Source: Jackrogersella multiformis (Eukaryota > Ascomycota > Sordariomycetes > Xylariales > Hypoxylaceae). From it: DNA of 64,000 bases. The notes beneath the pieces are model-generated. The model had not been told where the DNA came from and made no database searches. It saw only the letters and a list, made by a program, of their open reading frames with translations. The stretch is from positions 2,108,001 through 2,172,000 of the forward strand of contig CADCXD010000004.1 in NCBI GenBank assembly GCA_902806575.1, given 5' to 3'. Shown in pieces: positions 1-10,782 of the stretch. Numbering within the stretch: position 1 is the stretch's first letter; the number at the start of each line of letters is the position of its first letter. The position numbers and the translations under genes were made by a program.

Positions 1-1148
1 TTCGCCATTGACGCCATTGACACTGCTCTCCTTCTTATCCTTGTCATCCTTACCCGCTGTTGCGGCAGCCTCCTCCTTCGCCTCCTTCTCTTCCTGTTGT
101 TGACGGTTCTGAATTTTGTTCTCGATGAGATCGTGGAAGGCCGTAATGGCGCGGATTAAACTGCTGAGGTAGATGGCAAGGAGCTGGTCGTTTGTCTTGA
201 CACTCATCGCGTACGACAGTTCGCCTACGTTGCCGTTCTTTTCGTTAACGCCGGGCTTAGGTGTCGATAGGTTAGGTAGGAGGTTGAATATGTCTTGAAG
301 GTTGCCTAAGACTGCATGGTTCACTGGTAGTTTGCCATCTTGAACCTTCTGAAGATAGGTCTGGATCTCGCGTAATCGGAGGTGCAGCCCTTGTAGCGAC
401 TGCAGTTGGTTTGTGATGCGTGTTGATAGAGTACCGATAGCCACATCGCGAATATCCCGAAGGAGGTGCTCAACACCGATCTCTTCTGCCTCCTCGGCTT
501 CGATAGTAGACGGGGTATGTACAAAGGTCTTGGATGTCGTCGTGCCATCCTATACATCATCTATGTTAGCTTATGATCAATCCGTAGCGCAGCTCTAGCA
601 CAGAGTAACATACATCCTTGATCTCCTCTACAGCGAAATACGCATCCGTCGGGACACCAGACTCCTTCGGTTGGACATCAATGATGACCAACAAGGGATT
701 AGGTGTGTATCGTTTGAATAGCTCGTTGATCTCGAGATCGGATGCGCGTAGCTTAGGTCCTGAGTGGTACCAGCCTATTAATTTCTCTCTCGCGTTGACC
801 TTCTTGAACATGTCGTTCATGTTTTCGACATAGTTGTGATCTAAAAACCAGACCGACGGGTCATCGTTATCCTCCTCGAACGGGACTATATGGGAGGAAT
901 TGAAGTTAGCGGCGCTGATCCAGATGACCGTATAGAAAGCAAGGTGAGAGGCGAGACGACTAACCTGCGAAACTGTTCGATACGCGCACATTCTTTCCAT
1001 CGTTCTGGCCCAGTAGCACTCCCACCACACGCTTCCGCGTACCCTTGGCTACCCGATTGTAGTGGTCTACGACGGAGAGAAGGACGAGAGGAGCGACGGT
1101 GACATTCTTGTTGACGAAAGAAAGGGTCTCGGCAGTCGTTGCAGGCAT
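1..1148 (-). CDS. RPN8: 26S proteasome regulatory subunit Rpn8 (partial, 3' end off the window)
   Basis: Non-catalytic MPN-domain subunit of the proteasome 19S lid, partner of the deubiquitinase Rpn11. Exons on the minus strand are 1148-965, 885-614 and 549-1 (continuing past the left edge). The joins keep frame and give 335 codons so far. The protein starts MPATTAETLSFVNKNVTVAP. The MPN region carries GWYHSGPKLRASD where the catalytic Rpn11 has a metal-binding HxH motif, so it is the inactive MPN type expected for Rpn8. The conserved stretches LLVIIDVQPKE and ITNQLQSLQGLHLRLREIQ follow. The visible C-terminus is a charged Glu/Lys/Ala-rich tail, typical of fungal Rpn8. The stop codon lies outside the window. 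The start at 1148 is preferred over an upstream in-frame ATG at 1310, which only adds a hydrophobic, non-conserved leader. Divergent from ADK1. The family call is very secure. Confidence 0.95.
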
Positions 1149-2633
1149 GGTGAAGAATGGAAAAGTAAAAAAAAAGGGAAAGTTGGAATATGCGATGAGA
1201 ATAGGAAGCTTGCTACGAAAGAAAACCGAGCTTGATGGAAGTTTGAGAAATAGATGAGAAGGCTGTCGTATGTGAGGCTGCCTTCGCTCGAAACCCCGGC
1301 AAGCTTCCAAGGTTAATTCTTCATTGGGGTTAGCTCCATATTTAGAATGTATGTACCTAGGTACCTACAGACCCGCAGGCTTGCACAGCTTCCATGTGAG
1401 GCTGATACAATCCAGGTACCTGGGTACTTAGGATAAGGTTCTAACTACATAATCACCGTGGCTGGTGTTGTGGCTTGATCAAGATATCCATAATATCTTT
1501 TAAAGATCCTCGAATTCAACTGTCGGGGTTTCTAAGCACCAACAAAATGCACAATGTCAGACGAATCGAGAAAGGAATTTGTCAAGTCGCTGAATCATCC
1601 CGGTTGACTGAGGTATATTATGTATCATATCTTAGCAGCTAGGAAAGGCAAATCCCGCTCTATCCGCTGGACCGAGTAAAAACATTGTAAGCTGATCTTT
1701 GACCATCACTTGTTTGTTACAGGCCTACAAATATCCTAACAGAGGAAACTTTGTTGTTTATGGACGAGCGGGAACTATTAGAGACTAAAGGCACGATACC
1801 TCCCTAGTGTTAAAAGCCCCATGACAACAAAATTGGGTTACTACATAGGTACCTAGGTAGCTACAGGTTAATAAATTTCTCAACATCAAGTCCTTACTAT
1901 TTCCTATACGTACCTAGGTATACATATCTTCAACTTCTTAACTTCGGCGGCCCAACGGAAAGAGTTGCAATGTGATCTCAGTTCGTATAAATATAGCCGA
2001 ATTCTAGAGTGACACTTGACTCAAGAAGGTAAAGAGGGAAACCTTGGCAGCTTGGGAAGATACTTCCAAGGTTACCTAGGACCTAGGTAGGGTAGGGTAG
2101 GTATTCGAGCTACCTCGGTGCTATAGCAGGTACGTAGTAAGGGGATTACAGGCAGGAGCTTGGGGTGGCACGCCGCCAAAAAGGCATCCATGGATGCAGA
2201 CCCCCACATTGTATCAACGTACCTAGGCTCCTTCTTAGCCACTAGTGAGCGCCAATTGTCCCCAGCTCCATTCTGGCGACATGGAAAGCAGTCGCAATCG
2301 AACTTGGCAACCTGTTCCTTACCGGAAGTGGCTTCTACGTTATAGCTCACCTGCAATTTTCGAAAAAAGAATTCCCCGACTCCCGACCTCGCAGGAAAGA
2401 ACCGCGGAGTTTCCAACCTTTTCAACAACTTACAACCTACAACTTGCAACCTACAACTTACAACTTACTACGCTTTACGCTCTATACTCTCCGCTCTCCC
2501 ACTCCCTCCTCCCCGTCGCCTCCGTATTTCTATTCCCTTGTCGGTATATTTCTCAATTTTCATATAACTCGAACCGCCGCTTTTCCCTTCCTCGCCTCGG
2601 TCAGGCTAAATTGATTCGTCCGAGCTCTTCAAG
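1149..2633. other. Intergenic region between RPN8 and ADK1
   Basis: Shared upstream region of two divergent housekeeping genes. No coding frame here resembles a protein. It holds several copies of the ACCTAGGT-type motif (near 1355-1365, 1410-1430, 1845-1860, 1910-1922 and 2073-2105). A heptamer tandem repeat and a pyrimidine-rich tract lie close to the ADK1 start. No clear TATA box was identified. Confidence 0.6.
2426..2467. repeat. Heptamer tandem repeat upstream of ADK1
   Basis: Six head-to-tail 7-bp units of the form CAACTTA, CAACCTA or CAACTTG occupy this stretch without interruption. They lie about 170-210 bp before the ADK1 start codon, so they are likely in the promoter or 5' leader. 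Function unknown. Confidence 0.85.
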
Positions 2634-3713
2634 ATGGGTGTAATCGACGACGAGATGAAGAGGCTGCACGATGTCGTGTCCGGCCTAGAGGAGCGAGTAA
2701 AACGGTTGGAGCACCGCCAATCCGGCGAGAGCATACCTACCGGAAGTGTGCGCATGATCCTCATGGGTCCTCCGGGAGCTGGTACGTCACTGAGAAACCA
2801 TTGGGGAACCCGTTGAGATCGGGGCAGTTAAGCCGCAATCTGTCTCAGTTGGGAGAGTTGCGCTGACCGATTTCGCGACTTTTCAGGAAAGGGAACGCAA
2901 GCGCCGAAGATCAAGGAAAAATTCTCGTGCTGCCATTTAGTAAGAATGTGATGCCTGCATTGGGTAGGACAACTGAATTGCTAACCATCGCGGCAAGGCC
3001 ACCGGAGACATGCTTCGATCCCAGGTCGCCAAGAAAACCCCTCTTGGCCGAGAAGCCAAGAAGATCATGGATGCCGGTGGTTTGGTCAGCGACGAAATCG
3101 TTATCGGTATGATCAGGGAGGAGCTCGATAACAACAAGGAATGCAAGGGCGGGTATGTTTGTTTTTTTGTGGCTTTGCGGCTTTGCGGCTATGTCTTTTT
3201 ATTTGCGACGAAAATCATACGCCGTACTCGAACACCGAGTTGAGCTAACAATATATCAGCTTCATCCTTGACGGCTTCCCTCGCACAGTTGCTCAGGCTG
3301 AATCGCTCGACCAGATGCTTACGGATAAGAACCAAAAGCTACAGCACGCCGTCGAGTTACAGATCGATGATGCTCTCCTGGTTGCGCGTATCACTGGCCG
3401 CCTAGTTCACCCGGCCTCCGGCCGAAGCTATCACAGCACGTTCAACCCCCCTAAGGTCCATATGAAGGACGACATCACTGGCGAACCCCTGATCCAGCGA
3501 TCCGACGACAACGCCGAGGCACTGAAGAAGCGTTTGGTTACGTACCACAATCAGACGACCCCGGTTGTTGGATACTACAAGAACACCGGTATCTGGAAGG
3601 GCATCGATGCCAGCCAAGAGCCCGGCCAGGTCTGGAATAGCTTATTAAAGATATTCGACGGAACGAAGCCTAAGAGTAGCGGAGGTATCCTGAGCAGGTT
3701 GACTGGCCAATAG
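2634..3713 (+). CDS. ADK1: Adenylate kinase, cytosolic/intermembrane-space type
   Basis: Catalyses ATP + AMP = 2 ADP and maintains adenylate charge. Exons are 2634-2781, 2887-2939, 2998-3152 and 3260-3713, giving 269 aa. The P-loop GPPGAGKGTQ is split by intron 1, with the exon-1 end GCTG joining GAAAGG. AMP-binding ATGDMLR sits at the start of exon 3. ILDGFPRTVAQAESLD bridges intron 3. The LID region carries ITGRLVHPASGRSYHSTFNPPK in parts, i.e. the long-form LID with no Cys4 zinc site. An N-terminal heptad-like extension (DEMKRLHDVVSGLEERVKRLE) precedes the core and is typical of filamentous fungal Adk1. All splice joins are in phase and use GT/AG. Divergent from RPN8. Only the symbol is transferred from yeast usage; the enzyme identity is certain. 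Confidence 0.96.
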
Positions 3714-4683
3714 ACCAGCAGGTGCCATTACCTTCGCCCACGAATCTTGACCTTGTTTCCTAAAAACTGGTATCTAGGAGATGGAATGTCCAAATAGTTA
3801 TGGAAGTGGTAAATGAGAGGCGTCATGCGATTGTCTGGAAGGCGTCGCTCTTGGAGTGCAATTCAACAATAGGTTTTTGGAGAGTAGGTACCTAGGGAGT
3901 GATGATGGGACGAAAAGGGCATGCATGGGACTAACGCGACTTGTATCATACGACTTGCATGTACCGTGTCATTAATTGAGCCTTTTGAAAAGACATTTTT
4001 GAATCATGCTTCTTCCTTCAAGAACCAACCTCTATCATATTAGGTATTGTTCCAAGACCATTTACTTGCCCCTTTTATGCTGAGCAACACTAGTTCCGCG
4101 GCAGTAATGCTAAGCACGTAACTTCTAGTACGTTCAAATTATCCATTAGCCGAATAATAGAGTCGATCTCGACAAGGCAATAAGTTTGCCAGGTGAACAT
4201 TAAAGGTGTAGCATAAGTAACCTACATTCTTGTAAGTTAGGAAGAGAGAGTCATAGTTACCAACTGCTGTCGAGTAATCAATCCTATATGATTGGTTTAT
4301 AGGTAATACGAGTGGATAATATGCCATCCTTCCACCACTCAGCATACAAGAAACACGAATACGAAGTGTATAAGCAGATTAAGGTCTATGATTATTGACA
4401 ACTCCTACATCTACCTATATACCCATCCTGGAACCGTAAACATATACCGCCATATACACAAGACACGAATACGATTACGGTTAGGATGGACTCAAACCGA
4501 GACGAACTGTTTCAATATCTGTGAGTTGTGAGTCACAACTGACAACTGTGCGGTATAGATGTTCAAAATTAGAGAAAAGTCAAAAAGTGCCGTCTGGAGA
4601 CGAGTATAAAAGGGCCGTCCAAGATCGGGGAGGTTAATTCGAAGTCTTCAGACACATCAACCATCTCGTCGAGAACCGCAGCC
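3714..4683. other. Intergenic region between ADK1 and the PhzF-like gene
   Basis: No convincing coding frame. It contains the ADK1 3' region and one ACCTAGG-type motif near 3890-3898. A TATA-like box lies close to the downstream gene. The rest is AT-rich without recognisable structure. Confidence 0.55.
4605..4612 (+). promoter_or_regulatory. TATA box of the PhzF-like gene
   Basis: TATAAAAG lies 72-79 bp before the ATG at 4684, a reasonable distance for a core promoter with a short 5' leader. Assigned from consensus and position only. Confidence 0.5.
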
Positions 4684-5622
4684 ATGGCCTTAAATTTCAT
4701 CACCTTCGACGTCTTCACCACCACGCCCTTCCGCGGCAACCCCCTCGCCATAGTCCAGGTCCCCGTCGGGACCTCGCTGTCGCAGGACCAGAAGCAGCTC
4801 ATCGCCAGGGAGTTCAACCTCTCGGAGACCGTCTTCCTGCACGAGCAGACCACCGAAGACATCCTGGCGCGTATCGCCCGCATCGACATCTTCACCTCGC
4901 TCGCCGAGGTCCCGTTTGCCGGCCACCCGACCATCGGGACGTCCGCCTTCCTGCTGCACCACCTGCACCTGGGCTCGGCCCGCGCGCTGGCCACCAAAGC
5001 CGGGCTCGTGCCGTTCAAAGAGCAATTCGTGGGCCTCGAGCCCGGCGCCGAGCCCGGCGCCGAGCTCGCCGTCGCGCACAACGTGCACGTGCACAACCGG
5101 CCGTTCGCCGGCACCGGGTTCGGCCAGCACCCCGTCGTCAGCATCGTGGACGGGATGACGGCGATCCTGGCGCGGCTGCCCGACCTCGAGGCCCTGGCGG
5201 CGCAGACGGCGAGCCTTGTCGGCGCCGAGAACACGCACTCGGCGTGCGCGGCGCTGGACGAGGGCTGGCGCCGCGGCCCCGTCCTCAGCTACTTCTACGT
5301 GGACCTGGGGCGGGGCCACGGCGGCGGCGGGGCCCGCGTGCTGCGCGCGCGCAACTTGGCGTCGAGGGAGGACCCCGGGACCGGCAGCGCGGCCGCCGCG
5401 CTGTGCGCGTTCCTGAGCCTGCTCGAGGGCGGCCCGCTCGCGCAGACGTACGAGGTCGTGCAGGGCGTGGAGATGGGGAGGCGGTGCGAGATCCGCGTCC
5501 GGGTCACGCTGAACGAGGATCGGAGGAGTGTCAAGGAGATCCTGCTCTCCGGGAACGCGGTTAAGGTCCTCGAGGGGAAGGTTCCTGTGCCCGGATTGGG
5601 GGTTACGGTGAGCTCTGGGTGA
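4684..5622 (+). CDS. PhzF-family isomerase/epimerase-like protein
   Basis: Intronless, 312 aa, close to the usual 260-310 aa of the PhzF (phenazine biosynthesis-like, diaminopimelate-epimerase fold) family. Family landmarks are FDVFTTTPFRGNPLAIV at residues 8-24, NLSETVF at 45-51 with the conserved acidic residue at Glu48, VPFAGHPTIG at about 76-85, and DPGTGSAAAALCAF near residue 235. The Glu is the general acid/base in characterised PhzF enzymes. The substrate cannot be inferred, and no phenazine genes are nearby, so phenazine synthesis should not be assumed. The start follows a CAGCCATGG context downstream of a TATA box. The gene is visibly far more GC-rich than its flanks and codon third positions are almost all G or C. 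This also leaves long open frames on the opposite strand, which I regard as composition artefacts. Confidence 0.9.
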   Translation: MALNFITFDVFTTTPFRGNPLAIVQVPVGTSLSQDQKQLIAREFNLSETVFLHEQTTEDILARIARIDIFTSLAEVPFAGHPTIGTSAFLLHHLHLGSARALATKAGLVPFKEQFVGLEPGAEPGAELAVAHNVHVHNRPFAGTGFGQHPVVSIVDGMTAILARLPDLEALAAQTASLVGAENTHSACAALDEGWRRGPVLSYFYVDLGRGHGGGGARVLRARNLASREDPGTGSAAAALCAFLSLLEGGPLAQTYEVVQGVEMGRRCEIRVRVTLNEDRRSVKEILLSGNAVKVLEGKVPVPGLGVTVSSG

Positions 5623-6162
5623 GTAGGGGCCTAGATGGGTAAGTAGGTAAGCGGATATACATATGTAGTTTGGTTTGGTTGGATTTGTTTAAGCATATGG
5701 CTTGAATATTTAGGGGTTGGGGGTGTTGGATTATGTCGAGATAGAGGCAAGTAGTAGGTAGATATAACACAATATAATGAAAAGGGGGATACTGGTACCT
5801 ACCTAAATATACAATTTCTATGATCGTTTACTACTCCCTATGGATACACATAATGATATGTAAATACAAATTTATCCATAAATATAGGCTCGTGCCTTGT
5901 GTTTATAGATGCTGTAATAAGAAGGCATGAAGAAGGTTGTGAGTACCTAGGTACTATGTAGGTGCCTAGGTACAAATCGTAGTCTAACATGTATATTTTG
6001 ACACTGATGGGTCACATGCCATGGCAGTACAATGAATCAGTTGGATCGTCACGGGTGTCGTAAGTTCCTATCAGGTACGGGGTGGTCAAAGCAAATGCCT
6101 GCCATGTGAGGTATAGAATGTTGGACCTTATATGTCATAATAAAACCCAACTATACATCAAC

Positions 6163-6250
6163 GGGCAGCTGGCTCAGTGGTCGGGAGCTGGCACTTACTG
6201 AAGGGGGTTCAAAGCCCCCTGAGGACCATGGTTCGAGTCCTCGTCCAACC
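6163..6250 (+). other. Degenerate tRNA-like element with Pol III A and B boxes
   Basis: TGGCTCAGTGG at 6170-6180 matches the A-box consensus, and GGTTCGAGTCC at 6230-6240 matches the B box. A four-pair D-arm (GCTC/GAGC) and a hairpin with a five-pair stem and loop TTCAAAG (6203-6219) resemble a D arm and an anticodon arm with CAA. However, the acceptor ends do not pair, the T stem has mismatches, and 14 nt separate the D and anticodon arms instead of one. It is therefore unlikely to be a working tRNA. It is better read as a tRNA pseudogene or the head of a tRNA-derived short element. A covariance-model scan would settle it. Confidence 0.4.
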
Positions 6251-7039
6251 TTTCATCTGGGATTTTTCAGTCACTACACCTTACACAACTGGGTGCCCCT
6301 ACACAACTCGGGAGTAGCAATGCTTTGAGAAATGCTAGCTTATGGCGCTGGAGATCAATCCCGCTACTTAGTACCTGAAAATACCAGATGATTGTTGAAC
6401 ACTGGTGGTGGGAGACCAAATTTTTTGCACTTTTTCTCTCCCCACAGGGCAATGTGACTACGATATGCATCAGCATTTCGTGATCTTCAGCACCCCTATG
6501 AATATTTTACCGATGACATGAACGCTACTTCATGACCTAAACATTTTGCCAGAACAGTACTTGGTAGTCTATTTTTTTTTTTTTTTCATTATGAGATCCA
6601 AGTCTAGTGACAGGCACGTAACTGCACGCCTACGTTTTTATGCAGATGACGATATTGGAGATACATATTATTATTTTTTATGAGTACAAGCCTCTCTCAA
6701 CCAGCATCATGCTTGAGGCTAACAAAAACCAGCAGGTGACCAGGAATTACTACTCAACATAGATATATTTACCTCCTATGATGCTACTATATCCGCCGCG
6801 ACGCGTATCTTTCTAGCACGCAATCCAATATTCACCCACCTAGAGATACTTACTTCAGCTACTTACTACACCTACTAACATGCATGCATCTATTTAGCTA
6901 GGTAGGTGGATTCACTTGGATATGTACTCCAACTATCCATTAACGCACCCACGTACGGTACTGGTTCTCACGATATTAATAGACTAGGCATACTCGATAT
7001 CTCACAAAACGATTTCACCTTCATTTACACCCAGTTTAA

Positions 7040-7090
7040 AGAATAGCAACAGCAGTAGCAGTAGCATTAATAGTAGTAGTAGTAGTAGTA
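7040..7090. repeat. AGT/AGC trinucleotide microsatellite
   Basis: Imperfect AGC/AGT units are followed by an uninterrupted AGT run. It sits in intergenic DNA. A short apparent frame over it encodes only poly-leucine on the minus strand and is a shadow. Confidence 0.85.
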
Positions 7091-7589
7091 ATCTTCCATT
7101 ACGGCCTATAGACGAACTACGTATCAAGCAACCCCCCCTTCCAACTCCACCGTCCGATTGATCATCTTCGTCGTAAGCTGAGGTATACCATGAAAACACG
7201 CGCGAGAGGGGGTAGGGGGGTTAAGTAAGTAAACAGGTCTCAGAAATCCAAACGCCGAGTTTCGTTCCATTTCGTCACATTACTTGTTTCCCTTTCCCCA
7301 TTCCAGCCTCCCACCCCCCCCCTTTTCACCTCCTTTCCAGGGGAAATGTTTGAAAAAAATAAAATCGAAAGCAAAAAGTGACAGAACAAAACAGGGGGGA
7401 AACGCCGATGGAAATGCAGTCTCAGTTCTGGATTCTGAACGCCTAGACTCCCATCCCGGGCGCACTCACCGGCGCTCCGTCGCCCTCGTCGTTTTATTAG
7501 CAGACCCCGGCCTGGGATCTGTACCGCCTATCCAACAAACCGCCGTCCGCTACGGCGTATAAGCCACAGGCAGACCAGACCACGTGGGC

Positions 7590-9581
7590 TCACGCGGACC
7601 GGCCCTTAGCGGCCCTCGCGGCGGGGGCGCTGACGTCCCTGCGGTCGGCGGTGCCGGAGAGCATCTGCCGGCGGGGCGTGGCGACGCCCTGGGCGGCGCT
7701 CCTAGCCCTGCCGCGGCGCTCCTTGATCTGGGCGAGGGCCTGCTCGCGCGTCATGGTCGGCGTCAGCGCCGGGTTGTTGACGTCGAACGACGGCGTGCGG
7801 GCCCCGATGACACTGCTGCTGCCGCCGATGCTGCTGCCGCTCCTGTTGCCGACGTTGCCGCCGTTGATGCGATTGGTGTCGCGGACCGGGACCGTCGTCG
7901 TCGTCGTTACCGTGTAGAAGGCCGCGGAGGTGTGGGGCCGCGTGTCGTCGTGCTCGGCCTCCGTTTGCGGCTGCGGCTCAGTCTCTAGCTCCGGCCATTC
8001 GGGGCTGAGTGGCTCTTCCTCATCTTCTTCTAAGCGTCCGCGGGCGAAGGGGGCGTCTGCGCGCGTAGTCGGGATGTTCAAGATGGCGCAGAGAGAATCG
8101 TTCTCGTGAGGTGCGTTGAGGAGCGAGAGGAGGGATGTGCGCTCCTGCGTTAGTAAGGCGAACGTTGGAGGCTCGACAGAGGGTGTTCGGGAATAGTGAG
8201 AACGGTCAGGATTGGGAACTGCTGGTGGTGGTGGCTCGGATGCGGATTCGTCCGGTTTCTCCATGGCCTCGAACTCTTGTTGAGAGATCGTCCTGAAGAT
8301 CCCCTCGGCTGGGACAAATATTGTGCTGCGTCTAGACTCCCTTCGCGACCTGCGCTCTTCCTTTTCCGCTGGTGATCCTACCCTTTTGGATCGCGAAAGC
8401 TCTTGTTGCTCTTGTGTTTGTTCCTGCTCTGAATGCTCTGGCTCTACGGGGGCTGGCTGCTTTGGAGATTCAGGCTTCTGGCCCAAAATCATAAGATCCG
8501 CCGGATCCACGATCGTAACCGTTCTAGCCCGTTCTTGACGAACTGACGTTAAGGTGCTTCTCCTTGGGTGATGTTTTGAGCAGGGACAGCACCGTAGGTA
8601 ACATTCGGCCTGCACAAACTCAAGATGCTCTTGGACACGGTCAGCGCGCTGCTTCTCCCACTGCCATAAGCGTGTCAGCTCTTCGATCTCAGCTTCACTT
8701 GCAGCGGACGATACAAGATCAATCGTCGACAAAGAAACCCGTCCCTTCTTAGGTGATGCGAACTCGCTATCCGGCTCCTCGGGCGGCAGCGGTAGACGGC
8801 CCTCGGCGGCGATTCGGGCTATCTCCTCGCTCTGAGCGGCAGCCTTGTAGGCATCACGCTCTTGCTCGACGAACGTGATTCGCTCGAGAGCCTTTTCCAA
8901 CTGTTCCTGCATCTCGGCAAGCTGGTAGCGTGAGGCAAACGCTTCCTGTTCCCTAGCTTTCCCGAGTTCCTTCTCTCTGGCCAAGGATTCTTCTATGGAT
9001 TTGGAGGCGCTTCGGACGGCTTTGAGATCCTCTTGTAGTTTGACGATGGTCGACTGCGTCTTGAACACCTCCTTTCGCGCATGCCGGATCTCCTTCTCCC
9101 ATATTGCCTTGCTGTGTTGAAGAGTTTCTTTTGCGTGTCCATATTTTTCCTACAAAAGCGTTGTTAGTGACCCGGACGAACGTGTATAATGTAGCTTCAT
9201 TGTACTCACCATAACATCTTCTAGTCTTTCGCCTACTTTGCGCTCTCTGCCACGGCATTCCTCGATTTGCCGACGTAATACTCGCACCTCATCCCGATAG
9301 CGTCGCATTTCGCCCTCGGCTTCTTCACGCCCTAGCATAGCCCTCTTCAGGGCAGCATCGGCGGTTTTTCGTTCGAGCTGTCTAGACATGGAGGCGGCGC
9401 CGGCAGGACCAGTCAAGTTGTTGAACTGACGGATCTTGTCGTGCACGTCGCTGTCCCGCACGGACATGGAGGTGAAGACGGAGGCATCGCGCTGCTGATT
9501 GACTCTATCGGGGGACATCGGCTGCAGTGGTGCCGAACCAGGCGAGCCCGGCAGGCTGGAGGAGTGGTCGACGTTGATCAT
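7590..9581 (-). CDS. Conserved fungal coiled-coil protein of unknown function
   Basis: Two exons, 9581-9210 and 9149-7590, give 643 aa. The splice (ATG|GTGAGT...TAG|GAAAAATATGG) is in phase 0 and joins ERLEDVM to EKYGHAKETLQHSKAIWEKE, continuing one long helix. Residues about 50-270 are strongly heptad-like and charged (for example LERKTADAALKRAMLGREEA and REQEAFASRYQLAEMQEQLE), predicting a long coiled coil. The C-terminal half is low-complexity, rich in Ser, Pro, Glu and Gln, with acidic patches and an Arg-rich end. I recall similar fungal proteins annotated loosely as spindle-pole or cytoskeletal proteins, but cannot confirm this from sequence. No enzymatic motif, signal peptide or membrane segment is visible. 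A structural or scaffolding role is inference. Confidence 0.85.
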
Positions 9582-9820
9582 TTGTCTTATTGCTTTCTTG
9601 CAATGGTGAAGGGGTAGATGGGGTTGTGTAATGTAAGAACGGCATTAAATGTGTTCTCGAGAAGTGTTCTCAAGAGATTGTAATTGATGTATCCAACATC
9701 AAGTACCAGATCAGGTATTGATTGAGAAGTACCTAGGTAGGTACTTTAGAGCTGCGAAATGTCTCAAAGGTTACTGCTGCTGCATACGGTAATGGGGTAG
9801 GTGGAGGCAACTTAAAAAAA

Positions 9821-9840
9821 TCAAATCAAATCAAATCAAA
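9821..9840. repeat. TCAAA pentanucleotide repeat
   Basis: Four perfect TCAAA units follow an A-run, about 240 bp upstream of the coiled-coil gene start. Simple sequence with no assigned function. Confidence 0.8.
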
Positions 9841-10040
9841 AAATCTGATGATAGATGCAGGTCGGTGGGTTGCGGGTGGGTTGCGGTGTGTTGCTCTATG
9901 TTTATCTTTGACAGAAGCCCGTTGCCGGGTCAATCGATGATGCGTAGTCACGTGGTTTTGTTCTTTTTCTTCCCTGCCTTCCTTCTTTTCTTTAATCTTT
10001 TTTAGCCCAACCAACCCGACCCGAGAAATCCCAAGGTTCT

Positions 10041-10090
10041 CTACCTAGGTATGTACCTAGGTACCTACACCTACCAGGTACCTAGGTAGC
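10041..10090. repeat. Cluster of ACCTAGGT palindromic octamers
   Basis: Three exact copies of the octamer ACCTAGGT plus truncated forms (ACCTAC, ACCAGGT) within 50 bp. This is one of the densest examples of a motif found across the window's intergenic DNA. Confidence 0.85.
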
Positions 10091-10782
10091 AATTGGCGTT
10101 CCCACAATATCGTCTCCGTCAAACCAAGAAACCAACCGTTGGCAAATAACCGTTGACACTTGCCAACACTCCTAAAAATCAATTCCAATTAACATTTATT
10201 ATTTGCCGAAATAGGCACCTTGTTAGATATGCATTTGGTTGCTTGATTTAGGTACTCGGTTGATTTGGACTTATTTTGTTTCTTGCCATCCGCAGGCCAC
10301 GAGGAGTGAATATCCAAGGTCTTTATTACTGACGAGAAAATAAGACACCACAAGAAAAAGCGGCAAGACGTAACAGAATGAAAATCTATTATTTTCTCAT
10401 ACAGGTCATTAACGACGCGCAACTTGGCTTTACACAACTTTGCTCGCGCCCCTTTCCTTACTCCTTATCCCTACGTATACACTCCCTCCCCTTCGTTCCG
10501 CGAGTTTTCGTCGACAGCCAGGTTAGAACATGATTTATCGCACGTTATGACGATACCAAAGACACTTTCCAAGGATGAGAAGCGAAAGTGGATGCCTGCA
10601 AGCTAGGTCATGTAGTGCCATGATACAGTCCCCCTCGAAATTGCCCGACAGACTACCCAACACCAATTTCCGAAACTTCTGTTTTTAATGGCCGATAAAA
10701 GAAAAATGCTGCATGGTATCAAATGGAAAGAAGAATATGTTGAGGATTGTCCCTATAACGACCGCGTGCGTATCTTCGCTCC

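Larger units (their letters stand above)
5623..7589. other. Intergenic region with a tRNA-like element
   Basis: No protein gene supported. It contains ACCTAGGT-type motifs at about 5943-5972, the tRNA-like element at 6163-6250, a poly-T run near 6571, AGT/AGC trinucleotide repeats at 7040-7090, and C-rich and G-rich runs near 7130-7330. The region is downstream of both flanking genes (convergent), so it mostly serves as 3' regions. Confidence 0.5.
9582..10782. other. Intergenic region between two minus-strand genes
   Basis: Promoter side of the coiled-coil gene and 3' side of the perilipin-like gene. It contains a TCAAA pentamer repeat (9821-9840) and a dense ACCTAGGT cluster (10041-10090). 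No coding frame is supported. Confidence 0.55.

Noticed and set aside
4690..5319. Long minus-strand open frames (209 and 221 codons) opposite the PhzF gene
   Set aside because: They arise from the high GC content of the sense gene; their translations are low-complexity Arg/Gly/Ala/Val-rich and match no family.
7584..7988. 134-codon plus-strand frame opposite the coiled-coil gene
   Set aside because: Arg/Ala/Gly-rich antisense shadow of the low-complexity C-terminal exon.
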